Positions 15,412-15,428 of a DNA stretch of 15,428 nucleotides are shown here, in pieces (position 1 is the stretch's first letter; each line of letters begins with the position of its first letter). Source of the DNA: Bacteroidota bacterium (GTDB taxonomy: Bacteria > Bacteroidota > Bacteroidia > Bacteroidales > UBA1556); assembly GCA_003973505.1 (NCBI GenBank), contig QNXT01000238.1:1-15428 (forward strand). The letters run 5' to 3'. Under the pieces are notes generated by a model. The model had not been told where the DNA came from. It saw nothing but the letters and a program-made list of their open reading frames with translations, and did no database searches. Position numbers and translations under genes: made by a program.

Positions 15412-15428
15412 TATATAAAAAAGTCAAT

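Noticed and set aside
1..15428. CRISPR arrays, tRNA or rRNA genes, transposases, phage genes, toxin-antitoxin pairs
   Set aside because: No spaced direct repeats, cloverleaf sequences, rRNA-like segments or relevant protein motifs were seen; the window is mostly housekeeping genes with similar base use throughout.

Overview
The window is a gene-dense chromosomal segment of a low-GC member of the Bacteroidota, most like the marine Marinilabiliales/Marinifilaceae-type Bacteroidales. The reasons are: a PorE-like TPR / beta-propeller / OmpA envelope protein typical of type IX secretion bacteria; a long PurM-like protein of the Bacteroidales type; -7 boxes of the TAnnTTTG form rather than TATAAT; and start codons without Shine-Dalgarno sequences. 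The taxonomic placement is inference from gene content only.

Layout. The last codons of an unidentified + strand gene (2-58) end at a strong terminator. A 1301-residue cytoplasmic hybrid histidine kinase (224-4129: GAF, six PAS, HisKA, HATPase, receiver) follows. It converges on typA/bipA (4244-6058, minus strand) across a shared bidirectional terminator. A 209-bp divergent promoter region separates typA from a rightward series: a Prc-type tail-specific protease (6268-8373), an APS reductase of the [4Fe-4S] type (8414-9124), a terminator and 310-bp regulatory gap, the PorE-like protein (9435-11933), a terminator, then purM-like (12083-13252), prfA (13296-14366) and pyrF (14413-15282). The window ends in a gene-free stretch dominated by a large imperfect inverted repeat (15313-15411).

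Function. Most of the window is housekeeping: translation (TypA, RF1), nucleotide synthesis (PurM-like, PyrF), sulfate assimilation (APS reductase) and envelope quality control and secretion (Prc-like protease, PorE-like protein). The purM-prfA-pyrF cluster is closely spaced and probably at least partly co-transcribed, although a small hairpin sits between purM and prfA. The kinase has no partner gene in view.

I do not see a CRISPR array, prophage, transposase, toxin-antitoxin pair or defence island. The observations most worth following are: (1) the C-terminal ~115 residues of the PorE-like protein, which read as a retropepsin-like aspartic protease fold whose DTGA catalytic motif has been replaced; (2) the large palindromic element after pyrF; (3) a possible leader peptide with an embedded hairpin ahead of the PorE-like gene; and (4) small inverted repeats bracketing two of the predicted promoter -7 boxes.
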